A DNA stretch of 64,000 nucleotides from Bolinopsis microptera (GCF_026151205.1 NC_087080.1:14455337-14519336), one strand, 5' to 3'; positions 10,946 to 20,998 are shown, counted from the stretch's first letter. Notes: generated by a model not told the origin, from the sequence alone. A program made the numbers and translations.

Positions 10946-11728
10946 TTAGAAACCAAGAGGATTGAACCATTTTGAATGAATAATAAATATGTAGAATCTT
11001 GCAAGAACACCCATGCCTTTATTATTTGGGTGAATATCAAAACGCTGTTTCTTAGTGTCAAAATGCGGGAAAAGTCTCGTGTTGATGCAGCCCCTAGCAT
11101 CCAAGAAAGCAGGAAAGATATCTAAGAAATAATGCCTATACCGGGAGCACATATTGTAAATCAGATTGTTCATTCGAATAACATTTCTCTCAGTAAATTT
11201 ACAACCATTAGGATTAATTGGAGGAATAGATTGAAACCATACTTTTGCAGTTGGAAGTATCAACTTTATGGAACTCATTAAACTAGATACCGCACTTTTA
11301 AGATGTGCTATTCCATTATCACAGTACCGTATATCATTAGTACCAACAGACACAAATAATTTAACAACTTCTAAATTAGGGTTATCTTTCACGAATTTCT
11401 CGATATCTCTCTTGACCTTATCAAGTTTACTGCCTCCAACGGCGATGTTCTTAACTACTTGCTTATTCTTTCCTAACAATTTTTCATCTAATCTAGCAGC
11501 AAAAGAGTCCCCAGCAACAAGAACAATCTTCTGCTTTTTCGTGACTTGTTCATTGACTTGGGATAAATCCACTTGATCCTCTTCAGGAGGTTTAATCTTA
11601 CGGAACGAGAGACTAAAACGTACTTGTTCATTTTCACCGACAACATTACCAGAATAAACTGCATGTCTCATTTTAGATTGAGCACCAGGTTTCATAATGT
11701 TCATGGTTTTATCAGTGGCTGGTAGCAC
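10946..11728 (-). CDS. LINE element B ORF1: SGNH/GDSL esterase-type protein
   Basis: This 260-residue open frame contains the SGNH hydrolase blocks in order: VLVAGDSFAARL (block I with catalytic Ser), VSVGTNDIR (GxND, block III) and DIHPNNKGMG (DxxH, block V). CR1-type LINEs carry such an esterase in ORF1, and the downstream ORF2 pieces fit this. The frame continues about 35 bases upstream of the first Met, so the true N-terminus (often a zinc finger or PHD in this family) is missing. It could have been mistaken for a host lipase. The position directly 5' of the LINE ORF2, on the same strand, argues against that. Confidence 0.8.
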   Translation of the reverse strand: MLPATDKTMNIMKPGAQSKMRHAVYSGNVVGENEQVRFSLSFRKIKPPEEDQVDLSQVNEQVTKKQKIVLVAGDSFAARLDEKLLGKNKQVVKNIAVGGSKLDKVKRDIEKFVKDNPNLEVVKLFVSVGTNDIRYCDNGIAHLKSAVSSLMSSIKLILPTAKVWFQSIPPINPNGCKFTERNVIRMNNLIYNMCSRYRHYFLDIFPAFLDARGCINTRLFPHFDTKKQRFDIHPNNKGMGVLARFYIFIIHSKWFNPLGF

Positions 11729-11763
11729 ATGATCAGGACTATCGCTGTTTTTATTACTATCAA

Positions 11764-12524
11764 GAACGATTTACATAATGCAATGAAAACCTGCAAAGCT
11801 GTGTATGATGATAATTATATTAATTACACATTTTTAAGGGTAAAACCACTGAGGGTTTTCTAACCCAGTGAACAACTTTTTTAGTGTTAGCTAATCCATC
11901 GTTATTTATCGTATTTTGATGAAAGATTAACAAGAAAATTTCAATTGTTGATGGATGAATTGGGAAAACATCTAGATTGGATAATAATTCCGATTATTCA
12001 TCCTGTTTAAACTTTACAGATAACTTTCTTAATCTTATCATGTAGGTCTTGTATTTTAAGCTTTTCAAGATTGCCCCATTTGTTTTGTTGATTTATGATT
12101 TAGACAGAGCTCAACCTGAAATCCGAATATTCATTTTACTCATAATCATAGCTGTTAGCCTACTATTAGAGTAGTTTGCAATCTGTTTCGCACGTTTTTA
12201 TTTTTACTGAAGTTTTGTATTTGTTATGTACTTACTTACCATGTTAATGCTATTTCACCTTTGAAATGCTCTGTTTTACTTCTATTTATGTCATCTGATT
12301 CGACCTCTAATAAAAATTACAATCTGCAAAGAAATTTTCAAAAGTAAGAACGTCTGGCTAAATATTTGTTGAGATAGTAAAAGTGAATTAAGGATTACCG
12401 CTTATTCTTTTGACCTCAGAAGTTATTAATTTCATTCCATAACATTAACAGCTCCTAGCAGCTCCAATAGGTTGTATTATCATGCGCTGAGGGGCATGTG
12501 CAAATTGTGCATCCAAAGTCCATA
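11764..12524. other. AT-rich interval upstream of RAD52
   Basis: No gene, repeat or motif was recognised. It presumably holds the RAD52 promoter and 5' UTR. No distinct core element was identified. Confidence 0.4.
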
Positions 12525-13306
12525 ATGTCGTTCGGATCCATCACATATACCGATGATGAGTTTAATGAAATCCAGGTTTTTATAATGTTGCAGATTGGCA
12601 CAATATTAAAAATTTAATTTCTTACTCCAGTTGCTTCACAGTTATTAATTCTCGTCTCTAAACATCGAATGTACTCTTTTGCACATTAACAGATTCGGAA
12701 AACAAATTTTAACTGAAAGGTTCAATACCTTCAACACACCAGGCAGCACTGAGGAAGAGATTAGGAACTGATTTCGTAGCGACAAGGCCTGGTCCTGGTG
12801 GACAGAAACTATACTATGTGGAAGGCTGGAGGGTGGTTCAACTTGCTAACGAAACTTTTGGGTTTGATGGATGGGGCTATTCTGTTACGAACATGACTGT
12901 AGACTTCGTGGATCATCTGGCTGGTTAGTCAAAACAACGATTCAACTAAAACTTTGCCGAAGAAGGATTTTTTGCCTCGTCCAGCGGTGCACGGCCCTGA
13001 TATCCAGGGTCTGAAAAGGTTTGAACCTAATGTTATTGCATGTTCTTTCATCCATTCGCTAGCGCTTTTTTCTTTTTTCGCTAGCGCTGTGATCCGTTCA
13101 ATGAATAAGCCAGTGGTCAGATCAGCATCTGTAAATATGCTCATATAGATCCGCTCGCCGTTGTATGATAAGAAATGACCACAACAAAATTGACCAAATT
13201 TACTTCCAGGCAAGTTCAATGTTGGCGTGTCAGCCACGGTGAAGGTTACCTTGAAGAATGGGTGCTTCAGAGAAGATGTTGGGTATGGCTGTGTGGATGG
13301 AATGAG
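12525..13306 (+). CDS. RAD52: RAD52 homolog, first three exons only
   Basis: Three phase-consistent exons: 12525-12575 (starts MSFGSITYTDDEFNEIQ), 12743-12923 and 13210-13306. The product shows the N-terminal RAD52 strand-annealing domain: LRKRLGTDFVATRPG, QKLYYVEGWRVVQLANE, FGFDGWGYSV, VDFVD, GKFNVGVSATVKVTLKNG, EDVGYGCVDG. RAD52 anneals single-stranded DNA during recombinational repair in the nucleus. All splice junctions are GT-AG and keep frame. The next conserved block (the KAKKEAVTDALKRALR-type helix) was not found anywhere before the neighbouring arrestin gene. The locus therefore ends in the middle of its core domain after a phase 2 donor at 13307. It may be a truncated copy, or the remaining exons may lie far away. 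Confidence 0.85.
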
Positions 13307-13950
13307 GTGAGAAATTGTTTGATTATTTTACTCCAAGTTTTGATTCTTAGTCCTTAGAAGGGCACTCTATTAACAGTTTTGGACTGATTTGAATGTCCTG
13401 CACAGCAGATCGAAGCATCTCTAAATTATTTACTATCTTTATTATATTGCTGTGTAAATTTGATTCCAATAATTCTCCAAAATCCCTCTTTTTCTGCAAA
13501 AATGACCATTCTTAACCTTTCACCACTGTCTTTTTACAAAAGAGTGTGAATGGAAAAAATCAAGAGATATTTACTCCATTTCTCTTGGCAACACACGGAT
13601 TTATATTCAAATATTTAACTTCTTCCTTCTTCTTCTTCTTGATATAATTTACACTCTCTATCTTCCCATAAATGACACTTATATGTCTACTAAAACATTA
13701 GTCTTCTTAAATTTTTCTAGATTAATTTTAAAATCAATAACAGACTCTGAATTTCTGTTATTGAAGATGGGAAAGTATTCGATTTAAAAAAAAATCTAAA
13801 TCTTTTCAAACAATACATAATTATACAGAATTGAATGCTTCTAAATAAACCCAGTTATAAAAGGAGAAAACCGATATAGCCCTAATATCCACGATCCCAG
13901 TATGAAACCCAAATTATGTATTGAAAGAGGGGGTCATACATAAGTATTCC
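13307..13950. other. AT-rich DNA downstream of the last RAD52 exon
   Basis: It was inspected for the missing RAD52 helix exon, and none was seen. It contains pyrimidine-rich runs and nothing else recognisable. Confidence 0.5.
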
Positions 13951-14082
13951 GACGGCAGTACGGCGGCAGTACGGCGGCAGTACGGCGGCAGTCCCGCGGC
14001 AGTACGGCGGCAGTACGGCGGCAGTCCCGCAGCAGAACGGCGGCAGTACCGCGGCAGTACCGCGGCAGTACGGCGGCAGTAT
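13951..14082. repeat. GC-rich 12-bp tandem repeat
   Basis: About eleven copies of cggcagtacggc with variants (cggcagtcccgc). Because the unit is a multiple of three, frames on both strands stay open. This explains the apparent repetitive ORFs here. Confidence 0.85.
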
Positions 14083-14274
14083 AGTGACAACACTTATATC
14101 AGAATTTTGATCCAATTATTCCATGACTTTGATGATTAGTTCACATTGATTTGTGAATTAAAAACATATTTCGAGAAATCAATAAGTTGTAAATTATAAG
14201 TTCATACAATATCATTATAACTTTAAATCAGTAACTGTCACCCTGGAGCAATAAAATATTAAAATAATTCAGAT

Positions 14275-14457
14275 TCATTGCAGGTACTTCTGGTATCTTT
14301 TGTATTTCTCTGATGTGATACCCATGTAACTCACAGCGTCATCTAGAGAAGCTCCTGCGTTAACCATGTTGTCGATATTTTTGAGGAAGTCACGGACTCG
14401 TTCTTTCTTCTTGAAGGACGAGGACTCTACCACAGCAGGTATATGAGCTGGACACAA
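14275..14457 (-). CDS. Small helical protein encoded in the TIR element
   Basis: A 60-codon ORF with a basic segment FKKKERVRDFLKNI followed by SLDDAVSYMGITSEKYKRY, which looks like a short helix-turn-helix-like repeat. It begins at a GTG, so the true start or an upstream exon is uncertain. It ends 16 bases inside the left TIR. No family was recognised. Confidence 0.35.
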   Translation of the reverse strand: MCPAHIPAVVESSSFKKKERVRDFLKNIDNMVNAGASLDDAVSYMGITSEKYKRYQKYLQ

Positions 14458-14489
14458 CTGGACACAACTCAGAGATTGTAAATATTGCA

Positions 14490-15121
14490 GGACGGAGGAC
14501 TACACTCGACTACTATACCTTCTGAACATATCCCTCTGCAGTTTACATCGAACGACACTACTGGCTACCCCAACACGAAAGAGATCTCGTCCCCTCTCTC
14601 CTAGTCCTACTAACGATCCTACTATCCTTCCTGGTTCCACTCAAGCTGTTATACCTTCTAGACGAGGAGGAGCTACTCCACCAGATACTGATAATGCTCG
14701 CCTAGTAAGACCTGTGGTTACACCTACCCGACCCTCTTCCAGTTCCTCACCACCACCTAGTAGACGCCGTCTGAACACTGATGAAACCCACTCCCGCTCC
14801 TCTGTAGCTGGCGAAGCCTTATGCTCCTACAACAGAGTGCACAGAGACTTTTCCAACCGTCCTGATACCTCCATCAGCCTTTCAAAGTTCTTGAAACAGA
14901 AACGAATCCCTGAAAGATCCTTCTAGCGCAAGAAGAAGATAGCAGAGCTGATTATCCTTGATAGACCACGATTCGGCAGTCTCATCAAACAGATTCTCAA
15001 GGAGGAGCGGACTGACAGGATCAACCAGCAGATTCTCTCTGACCGATGTGGGGCTATCCTCAAGCAGAGTGACTTTCTGGAGAAGAAACGACTCGCAATT
15101 GCTGCTGGCAAGATTCTCTAA
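14490..15121 (+). pseudogene. Basic, Ser/Pro-rich ORF of the TIR element, one in-frame stop
   Basis: A single frame runs from about 14490 to the TAA at 15119-15121, broken only by a TAG at 14923. The N-terminal part is rich in Thr, Pro, Ser and Arg (TPTRKRSRPLSPSPTND, SSSSSPPPSRRR). The part after the stop is helical and charged (IAELIILDRPRFGSLIKQIL, ending AIAAGKIL). The frame continuing past the stop for nearly 70 codons suggests a recently broken gene of about 210 residues or a read-through product. No family was recognised. The start codon is unclear. Confidence 0.45.
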
Positions 15122-15299
15122 ATGTAAATTATTTTATTGCTCCAGGGTGACAGTTACTGATTTAAAGTTATAATGATATTGTATGAACTTATTTACAACT
15201 AAAACACAGTAGTGTAAAGTAATAAATACATTCGGCCCTAGCAAAAAATTAATTAATCAATGAATTAAAACATATAATATTGTAATTATAGAAAATATA

Positions 15300-16160
15300 T
15301 CACTCTGAAGGCTCCTTCTCCGAGCTAATGACTCTAAAGTTCCTGATAACATGAACTTTATCAGGCTCTGCTGTCCTTTTATTGAGTAGTTGGTCGACAA
15401 CTTTCTTGTAGGCCATCCTGTCTGCAGTTGATCTATCTGGAGTAATGTAAACTGAACTAAACCCGTCTACATGTCTTAGTAGCTTAGTCTTGCTCAAGAT
15501 GGTACGAGCTTGATCTGAGCTTGACAAAATGAATTTCACTGGCCTGACTCGTTCAATTGTGTCCTTTCCAACTCGTTTACATCTTAAAATTTTCGGTTTT
15601 TCGTTGAGATGGTCCAACAAAATACCAGATACCTTAGCATCCAGGTTCTCCTCAGTCTCTAGAAGCCCAAAGATAATCAGACTTTTACTTCGATCTTCTT
15701 CTAGGGAAACCCTTTTCACCGCAGCTTGGATCTTCTTCGGTGCAAAGGCGTTTTTGCATGTGTTTTTCAAAAGAGACGAAAAGGTTTTGATCTTTTTCTG
15801 AGCTTCAATTTTCACAGTTCCAATCTCATCATCCTTCTTCAAAGCTAACTTCTCCTGCAAATCACTGATTTTAGCCATATCTTCTTCTTGCTTAGAGAGC
15901 AACTTATCTTGTAGTTCTATGATTTTAGTCGCATCCGCTATTTTTTCTTTCCTGAACATTCTGTTGTCGTCAGTTGTTTCTGTGGCGGATTGTAACAATG
16001 GACCACAATAATTGTCCAGCATACAGCACACTGTCTCTAACCATTCTGATAACCTTTCTCTAGGCACACTTCTCTGGTTCAGTTTATCAAACCGCACATC
16101 ATCGTTGTGTTCAACTCCGATTTTACTTCTAATCTCCTTGAAAATACTGTCAGTCGCCAT
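15300..16160 (-). CDS. LINE ORF1-like protein (coiled coil plus RRM-like domain), copy 1
   Basis: A 286-residue intact frame. Residues 70-130 are a charged coiled coil (ADATKIIELQDKLLSKQEED). Residues 150-285 read RSKSLIIFGL, a cysteine- and lysine-rich middle, RPVKFILSS, YITPDRS and VHVIRNFRVIS. This coiled coil plus RRM-like layout is that of LINE ORF1 RNA-binding proteins, and it matches a second gene at 19426-20349. No endonuclease or RT lies next to it. Upstream (16288-16160) another frame reads MPLPLQNEHMDMLDDDMVV and could be the original N-terminus after a one-base shift. Mobile-element origin is inferred. Confidence 0.65.
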   Translation of the reverse strand: MATDSIFKEIRSKIGVEHNDDVRFDKLNQRSVPRERLSEWLETVCCMLDNYCGPLLQSATETTDDNRMFRKEKIADATKIIELQDKLLSKQEEDMAKISDLQEKLALKKDDEIGTVKIEAQKKIKTFSSLLKNTCKNAFAPKKIQAAVKRVSLEEDRSKSLIIFGLLETEENLDAKVSGILLDHLNEKPKILRCKRVGKDTIERVRPVKFILSSSDQARTILSKTKLLRHVDGFSSVYITPDRSTADRMAYKKVVDQLLNKRTAEPDKVHVIRNFRVISSEKEPSE

Positions 16161-16280
16161 GTATAGTATATCTGATTCACATATTCCGTAAGGAACTGGC
16201 CATTCACGACCATATCATCATCTAACATATCCATATGTTCATTCTGTAGCGGAAGTGGCATCGTACACGTTGTACAGAAA

Positions 16281-18828
16281 ATGTACAAACATTGTATACA
16301 AATCTACAAAGCCAGAGAGACAATTCAACGCGCAAACATAACAAAGTTTGAGATCCGGCTTCACAACCCTCTGGCAGTATACTATGCCGGACAGACCATA
16401 GCAGGACAGGTGTTTCTCGAATTATCAGCTGAGCTTAACTTCGGTGCCATTACCTTGGAAATGCATGGTGACGCCAATGTAAGTGTATTTACATAATCCG
16501 AGTTTAAGTTATATCTTAGATCTGGAGGGGGATTATTTAAAACATATAATTGATACGAAAAGTCAGTTTAGCAGGAGCTATCAAACTAAATGTGTAAATC
16601 GTCTATATGCGCACAGTCACGTGCTCGTGATCGGGAGTGGACCAATGATAGGGGACCTTGCTGGGTAGGCAATTATTATAGTGATCATCCAGTAAAGCGA
16701 GTGATTGGCTTGCTTATTTGTTGCCACTTAGTGAAGATTAATATGGTCCCTAGTCTATATAAATTATTCATTGTGGTTACCTCGTTGAAATTGTGGATAA
16801 CTCAACTCTTCCCACCCCACCCCACCCCACTCAACTCCACCCCACCCCACCACACCGCATCCCACCCCAGCCAACCCCACCCCACCCCACCCTTACAGCA
16901 TTAACACGCAGTTATTTAACTCCGGGTATCTTCTATAGGTTGCTTGGACAGAGGAAGAGGGAAGTAGAGACAATTTGCGCACAATTCACTATAAAAACTC
17001 TGAGACCTACCTTAACATAGAACAGTATCTCATCGGGGACGGCAAAGAGGAGAGCAAGCTTCCGGCTGGACGTCACAACTTGCCCTTCTCTATAGCTCTT
17101 CCCACGAACATACCCGCCACTTTCATTGGAGATCATGGTTAGTGGATGAATCATGGTTAGTGGATAAATTGAACAATTGGCATAATGATGATTTATCATT
17201 GCATTTCGTTTGTAATTTTGCGATTTAACTTGAAACTCGATTACACACAGCGACACAGATTGAAACTTACATTACATACCTACAAGGAGGGTCCAGTTAC
17301 TGGACTCCAGTATAACTTGTCTGCTAAAATTGATAGAAGAACACGATTAGACATTAACCTTGATGTCACAGTTGTGTCATTGCTCGACCTCAACAAGGAT
17401 CCCAGTGAGTATTAAATTCATTTTTATTTTTAAGTACATTTTACATTTACAATTACAAAAAAATGTTCTTATTTTAAAACAACAAATGTTCTTATCTCAA
17501 CAAGAAGTGTAAAGTGATCAGTGATTAAGTTATTGTAGGCTAACAATAATAACATAGACCTTAATACTGTCATAAAACTTTGGTTCACCTCTCCACCAGT
17601 TTCCGCAGCTAACATTTGCTAGTTTTAAACGGGCTATCCAGATCACTGAATTTTTGAGGAAATTTCGAGGAAATTTTTCTGAAGGACCGTTAACCCTAAT
17701 TTGCTAAACAAGAGGGAAAATGTGAAATTTCATTTTTGTGGACATAGGTTTTCCGTCTGAACTTGGGCAGTGTTTCTATTAAGTCAATGTAAAACCTTTT
17801 AGCTTGTGTGTTGATAACAGTTGCTCTCTTATCAGTAAAATCGTTTAATCGCACTACGATCGTGTAGCCTTGAAATACAATTTAACTTTAAGTAGTGACC
17901 TGTACATGATGGAGGACACAGATATACACTCAACATTTTTCACTGAAGCGCAACAGGACTTTAACACTTTGATTTCTAAAGTTGCAGAAGCCTCGAACTA
18001 TGAACATGGTTTCAGTTGAAAAGTTTGAAATGCCAACCAAGAAGGTTTTGTTACACTTTAAAATGTATAGTATGTACAGTCAGATGAGTCTCTTCGTCAC
18101 AGAAACTATGAATGCAACGAAAAGATGCTGAAGAATTGAAAAGCTTTCTCATCCGATTACAGGAGTCGGTTATCAAAGCCAAATCGAAGCAGTGTGTACC
18201 GTATTCGCTATGTTCACCACAAGTCACCAGTTTTTATGAACCTCATTCGCCATATTCTCTAAAACTTGCCATTTAGATAAGATACATTTACTCGACAAAG
18301 CTCATAATATATCTTAAAACATAACCGCTGATAAACCACATTATTTCAGGTGCAGCATCGCCGCGTACCATCAGTGGGAGTAAGAAGTCTGGATTTCTCT
18401 GCTGTACTTCTGGTCCACTGAGCGCTACACTCTCTTTCCCCAAGCTGGGGTGGGTGGGTGGGGAGACCATCTCCCTTTCCGCTAGTATAGATATAATGTA
18501 CATTGTGGTGCTTAGTGTGCATCCCTCAGGGATTGGGTCAGATCTGAAAGTTCCGGTGATCATCACCATCGGTACAATCCCACAAGAACAGGTGCAACAC
18601 ATCAACCTCCAATACCAGCCGGACGAAATCGCACCGCCTCCAGACGTTAGTGCACCGCCTCCAGACATTAGTGCACCACCACCAGACATTAGTGCACCGC
18701 CTCCAGACATTAGTGCACCGCCTCCAGACATTAGTGCACCGCCTCCAGACATTAGTGCACCACCACCAGACATTAGTGCACCACCGCCCAGCTATGAAGA
18801 AGTGATGCACGGTGGGGCGGCGATGTAA
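16281..18828 (+). CDS. Alpha-arrestin (ARRDC-type) with PPSY tail, C-arrestin fold internally deleted
   Basis: Four phase-matched exons: 16281-16478, 16939-17137, 17297-17404, 18350-18828, about 327 residues. The N-arrestin domain is clear: KFEIRLHNP, YYAGQTIAGQVFLEL, WTEEE, LPAGRHNLPFSIALP, then FIGDH and LQYNLSAKIDR. Exon 4 opens the C-arrestin domain (SGPLSATLSF, GGETISLSASID) but jumps directly to its last strands (IMYIVVLSVHP, VPVIITIGTIP). Roughly 70 residues usual in this family are missing. The tail has seven APPPDIS heptads and then PPPSYEEV, a PPxY motif of the kind that recruits NEDD4-type WW-domain ubiquitin ligases. Such proteins act as cargo adaptors at the plasma membrane and endosomes. 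The exon 3 acceptor (ggtccag at 17296) has a weak pyrimidine tract and was chosen by phase. An upstream exon is possible, because a LINE ORF1-like sequence abuts the start. Confidence 0.82.
16807..16898 (+). repeat. C-rich (ccacc)n simple repeat in arrestin intron 1
   Basis: A run of ccccaccccacccc with variants. It opens chance frames on the plus strand. Confidence 0.8.
17405..18349. other. Arrestin intron 3
   Basis: Mostly AT-rich, with a short open stretch at 17907 (MMEDTDIHSTFF) that ends after 36 codons. No splice-supported exon was found, and in particular none for the missing arrestin segment. Confidence 0.45.
18631..18777 (+). repeat. 21-bp tandem repeat coding for APPPDIS heptads
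   Basis: Seven in-frame copies of gcaccgcctccagacattagt inside the last arrestin exon. They alternate ccgcct and ccacca variants. The unit is a multiple of three, so copy number can change without breaking the PPSY tail. Confidence 0.92.
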
Positions 18829-19425
18829 GGGACTGAGGGAGAAGGGAATGAGGTCCAGGGAGGTGGGACTTATGCTACTAGTTATCCGACTTATGCGTTT
18901 AATAATAGCTAACTTCAAGACAGTCTACTCTTTATGTTAGTCACTTATAACTAACTGATCACTAACTGATCACTAACTGATCACTAACTAGTTACTAACT
19001 AGTCATTAACTAACAATTGTACACTATGTACAGTGCTTCAAGTATGCGATTCACATAGCGACTGCTAGCCCTATCACAGATGATTGAGGATCTCTTGAGC
19101 TGTTGAGGGATTGATTGGAACCAGCTTTGTTTACTGGTTAATGTTTACTCAAGTATTTGTACATACAATTATATAGAATAGTTATATACCTAAATCTGCT
19201 AATATAAAACCATAATAACTCTAAAAAATATACACTGCACAAAATTATGGACCTGGAAGTAAGACTAAATACTTCAGAGCTTAATACCAAATCAAAACAA
19301 AATTCTAGAAGACTGACAGTCTTGTGTTGAAAGACGAATGTTATTTAGAAGCTTATCAAAAAATTAAATTCTTAGCGAGCCAAAAATCCATAAATCCAAA
19401 CAAAACTCTGTCTTAACACAATATT
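18829..19425. other. Arrestin 3' flank
   Basis: It contains a short 12-bp tandem repeat (actaactgatc, about 18948-19010) and AT-rich DNA. No gene. Confidence 0.5.
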
Positions 19426-20349
19426 TCAAACAACAATTTTGTCCACACTACACACTTTGCCTCCTTTAATGAAGTGTCTCTTATCTGGCTCGTCGTTTGA
19501 TCTCTTCTTGAGTTCTAAAACAAGCTTTTGCTGTTCGGCACGTTCCTCTGGAGACCTATCCGGACTGATGAAGACTTTACCGAAATGCTCCGAGCTACGG
19601 AGATGCCTTGCTCTAGTCAAAATCTGCTGCACGATTGTAGAGCTCGTCAAAGTCACCTTAACAGGTCTATCAGCCACCTGTTTCTTATCCTTGGATTTGA
19701 TCAAACCAATTCTGCTAGCTTCTATTTTTGGCTTTTCACCTAGTTCCAACAACACTTGACCGACCTTGTCACATAACAGCTCACCTTTCTCTTCTTTAAG
19801 ACCAAACAACATCAGATTCCGACTTCGGTCTCCTTCTGCTACAACATCCTTAATGACATTCTTTAAGATGTTTCTATCCGAATCCAACAAAGGACCTGCT
19901 GTTGAGGTTTTTGATTCCTTTACCGCGGCGCTGTATGTCTTTAACTCGGATTTCACAGTATTCTCAACTGATGCTACAACCTCAGATTTCAAGTAATCAA
20001 GCTGCTCGTCTTTGGCAGCTAGCAGCTCTTTCTGCAATACAACTATTGTCCCCTGGCTGTCAATTACATCGGAGTGCAATTTCTGGTTATACTTCTCCAT
20101 CTGATCAATGTACAATGATTGCCTATACATAATTTTTAACGCAGAATTGAGACTCTGAGCCATAACTTCCCTAGTGATTTCTCTTCTACCAATGAAACCC
20201 TGAGCTACAAACGCGTTAACATGATTTGATTTAACAAGCTGGAGAGTTTTCCGGATCCATTCAGCTCCATCATCTCTCACTTCATCAAGCTTATAAGCCA
20301 CGTATTTCTCAGATTTATACATCACACAACCACGGCACCGGTTAAACAA
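19426..20349 (-). CDS. LINE ORF1-like protein (coiled coil plus RRM-like domain), copy 2
   Basis: A 307-residue intact frame with the same plan as 15300-16160. The N-terminal helical region is ICEY-poor and starts near a Cys cluster (MFNRCRGCVMY). A coiled coil occupies residues 100-150 (QKELLAAKDEQLDYLKSEV). The C-terminal RRM-like part has DRSRNLMLFGL, RPVKVTLTSS, VFISPDRSPEER and KGGKVCSV. The shared order FGL, RP-K, SPDRS and final strand supports common ancestry with copy 1, although the sequences are diverged. No ORF2 is adjacent. It is a LINE ORF1 relic or a co-opted descendant. Confidence 0.65.
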   Translation of the reverse strand: MFNRCRGCVMYKSEKYVAYKLDEVRDDGAEWIRKTLQLVKSNHVNAFVAQGFIGRREITREVMAQSLNSALKIMYRQSLYIDQMEKYNQKLHSDVIDSQGTIVVLQKELLAAKDEQLDYLKSEVVASVENTVKSELKTYSAAVKESKTSTAGPLLDSDRNILKNVIKDVVAEGDRSRNLMLFGLKEEKGELLCDKVGQVLLELGEKPKIEASRIGLIKSKDKKQVADRPVKVTLTSSTIVQQILTRARHLRSSEHFGKVFISPDRSPEERAEQQKLVLELKKRSNDEPDKRHFIKGGKVCSVDKIVV

Positions 20350-20463
20350 GCAAGTCTTATCAACGTAATGATAGGTAACTGATAAGCGAGCAACAACGTA
20401 TTGAAAAGTGTATTTACTGATGATGATGAGGGAACATCACGGACAAGTGTTTCCCCAGGTGTG

Positions 20464-20550
20464 TTAGGGGGTTAGGGGGTTAGGGGGTTAGGGGGTTAGG
20501 GGGTTAGGGGGTTAGGGGGTTAGGGGGTTAGGGGGTTAGGGGGTTAGGGG
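20464..20550 (+). repeat. Telomere-like array, unit ttaggggg
   Basis: About ten to eleven copies of an 8-base G-rich unit, a variant of the animal telomere repeat TTAGGG. It lies directly against the 5' LTR of the Gypsy element. Confidence 0.93.
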
Positions 20551-20552
20551 TT

Positions 20553-20998
20553 ATATTGTACTCTTGTATCGTTTTACGTCTACCTTTGACTGTAGCCTTA
20601 CTAGCGCCTAGATTCTTTTCCTATATTTTTCCTAATTTGATAGTTGTGAACGTGTTCTTGAAGTTTACCACATTCTTCCCCTTTCCCAGGCAATGTTTTC
20701 TTAGAGCCCTTTGAGTTGTCTACTTCACCCTTTTTGTTTACACTTCTGGTATCCCTTTTGCACTCCCTTCCTTCCTGTTAATTAGATCTTATCACCCTCC
20801 TAGGGCCGTCAGGGTTAAACGCTTGCATCACGTGATCTCACTAGGAGTCACGTGATCAAGACTTTTTATATCTGTGCAACGTGGCACACGGGGTCTTTTT
20901 GACTTTACTGAGAATTGTGTTGGGAAGATACACCTATAGTTGAATTCTTTAAACGTTGTTTTTCTTTGTAACAAACTCGAATACGGCCTTATACTTTA
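20553..20998 (+). repeat. 5' LTR of the Gypsy element
   Basis: Matches 28763-29208 with a constant 8210-base offset. It contains two cacgtgatc words and a tttttata box near 20862 that could be the promoter. Confidence 0.93.

Larger units (their letters stand above)
1060..11763 (-). mobile_element. CR1-like non-LTR retrotransposon (element B), 5'-truncated and repeatedly interrupted
   Basis: One LINE can be followed on the minus strand in the right order: ORF1 esterase (11728-10946), ORF2 endonuclease (10311-9574, then 9481-9110), the connector to RT (8427-8092), RT fingers (from about 2991 down to 2650), RT palm and thumb (2340-1636) and the C-terminus (1697-1143). Three insertions cut it: a hAT-type element at 8448-9040, LINE A at 3009-8074 and an unidentified segment at about 2344-2640. 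Removing them leaves about 4.7 kb, a normal LINE size. The ORF1 esterase plus APE endonuclease plus RT combination is known for the CR1 clade. It has frameshifts and stops (near 9590, 9115 and 1278), so it is dead. The 5' edge is near 11763, where the ORF1 frame meets stops. Confidence 0.85.
14185..15200. mobile_element. 1.0-kb element with 75-bp terminal inverted repeats and divergent ORFs
   Basis: The left end (14185-14259) and right end (15126-15200) are near-perfect inverted copies. Both read agttgtaaat, then aagttcatacaatatcatta, then ctgtcaccctggagcaataa inward. The two coding stretches run outward and stop 12 to 16 bases inside the TIRs: a minus ORF (14457-14275) and a plus frame (about 14490-15121). 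This compact layout is what a small autonomous or recently autonomous DNA transposon would show. No known transposase motif was recognised, and no clear target duplication. Confidence 0.7.

Noticed and set aside
12929-13237. 102-codon minus-strand ORF with protein-like composition
   Set aside because: It overlaps RAD52 exon 3 in antisense and fills its intron. The plus-strand RAD52 evidence is much stronger.
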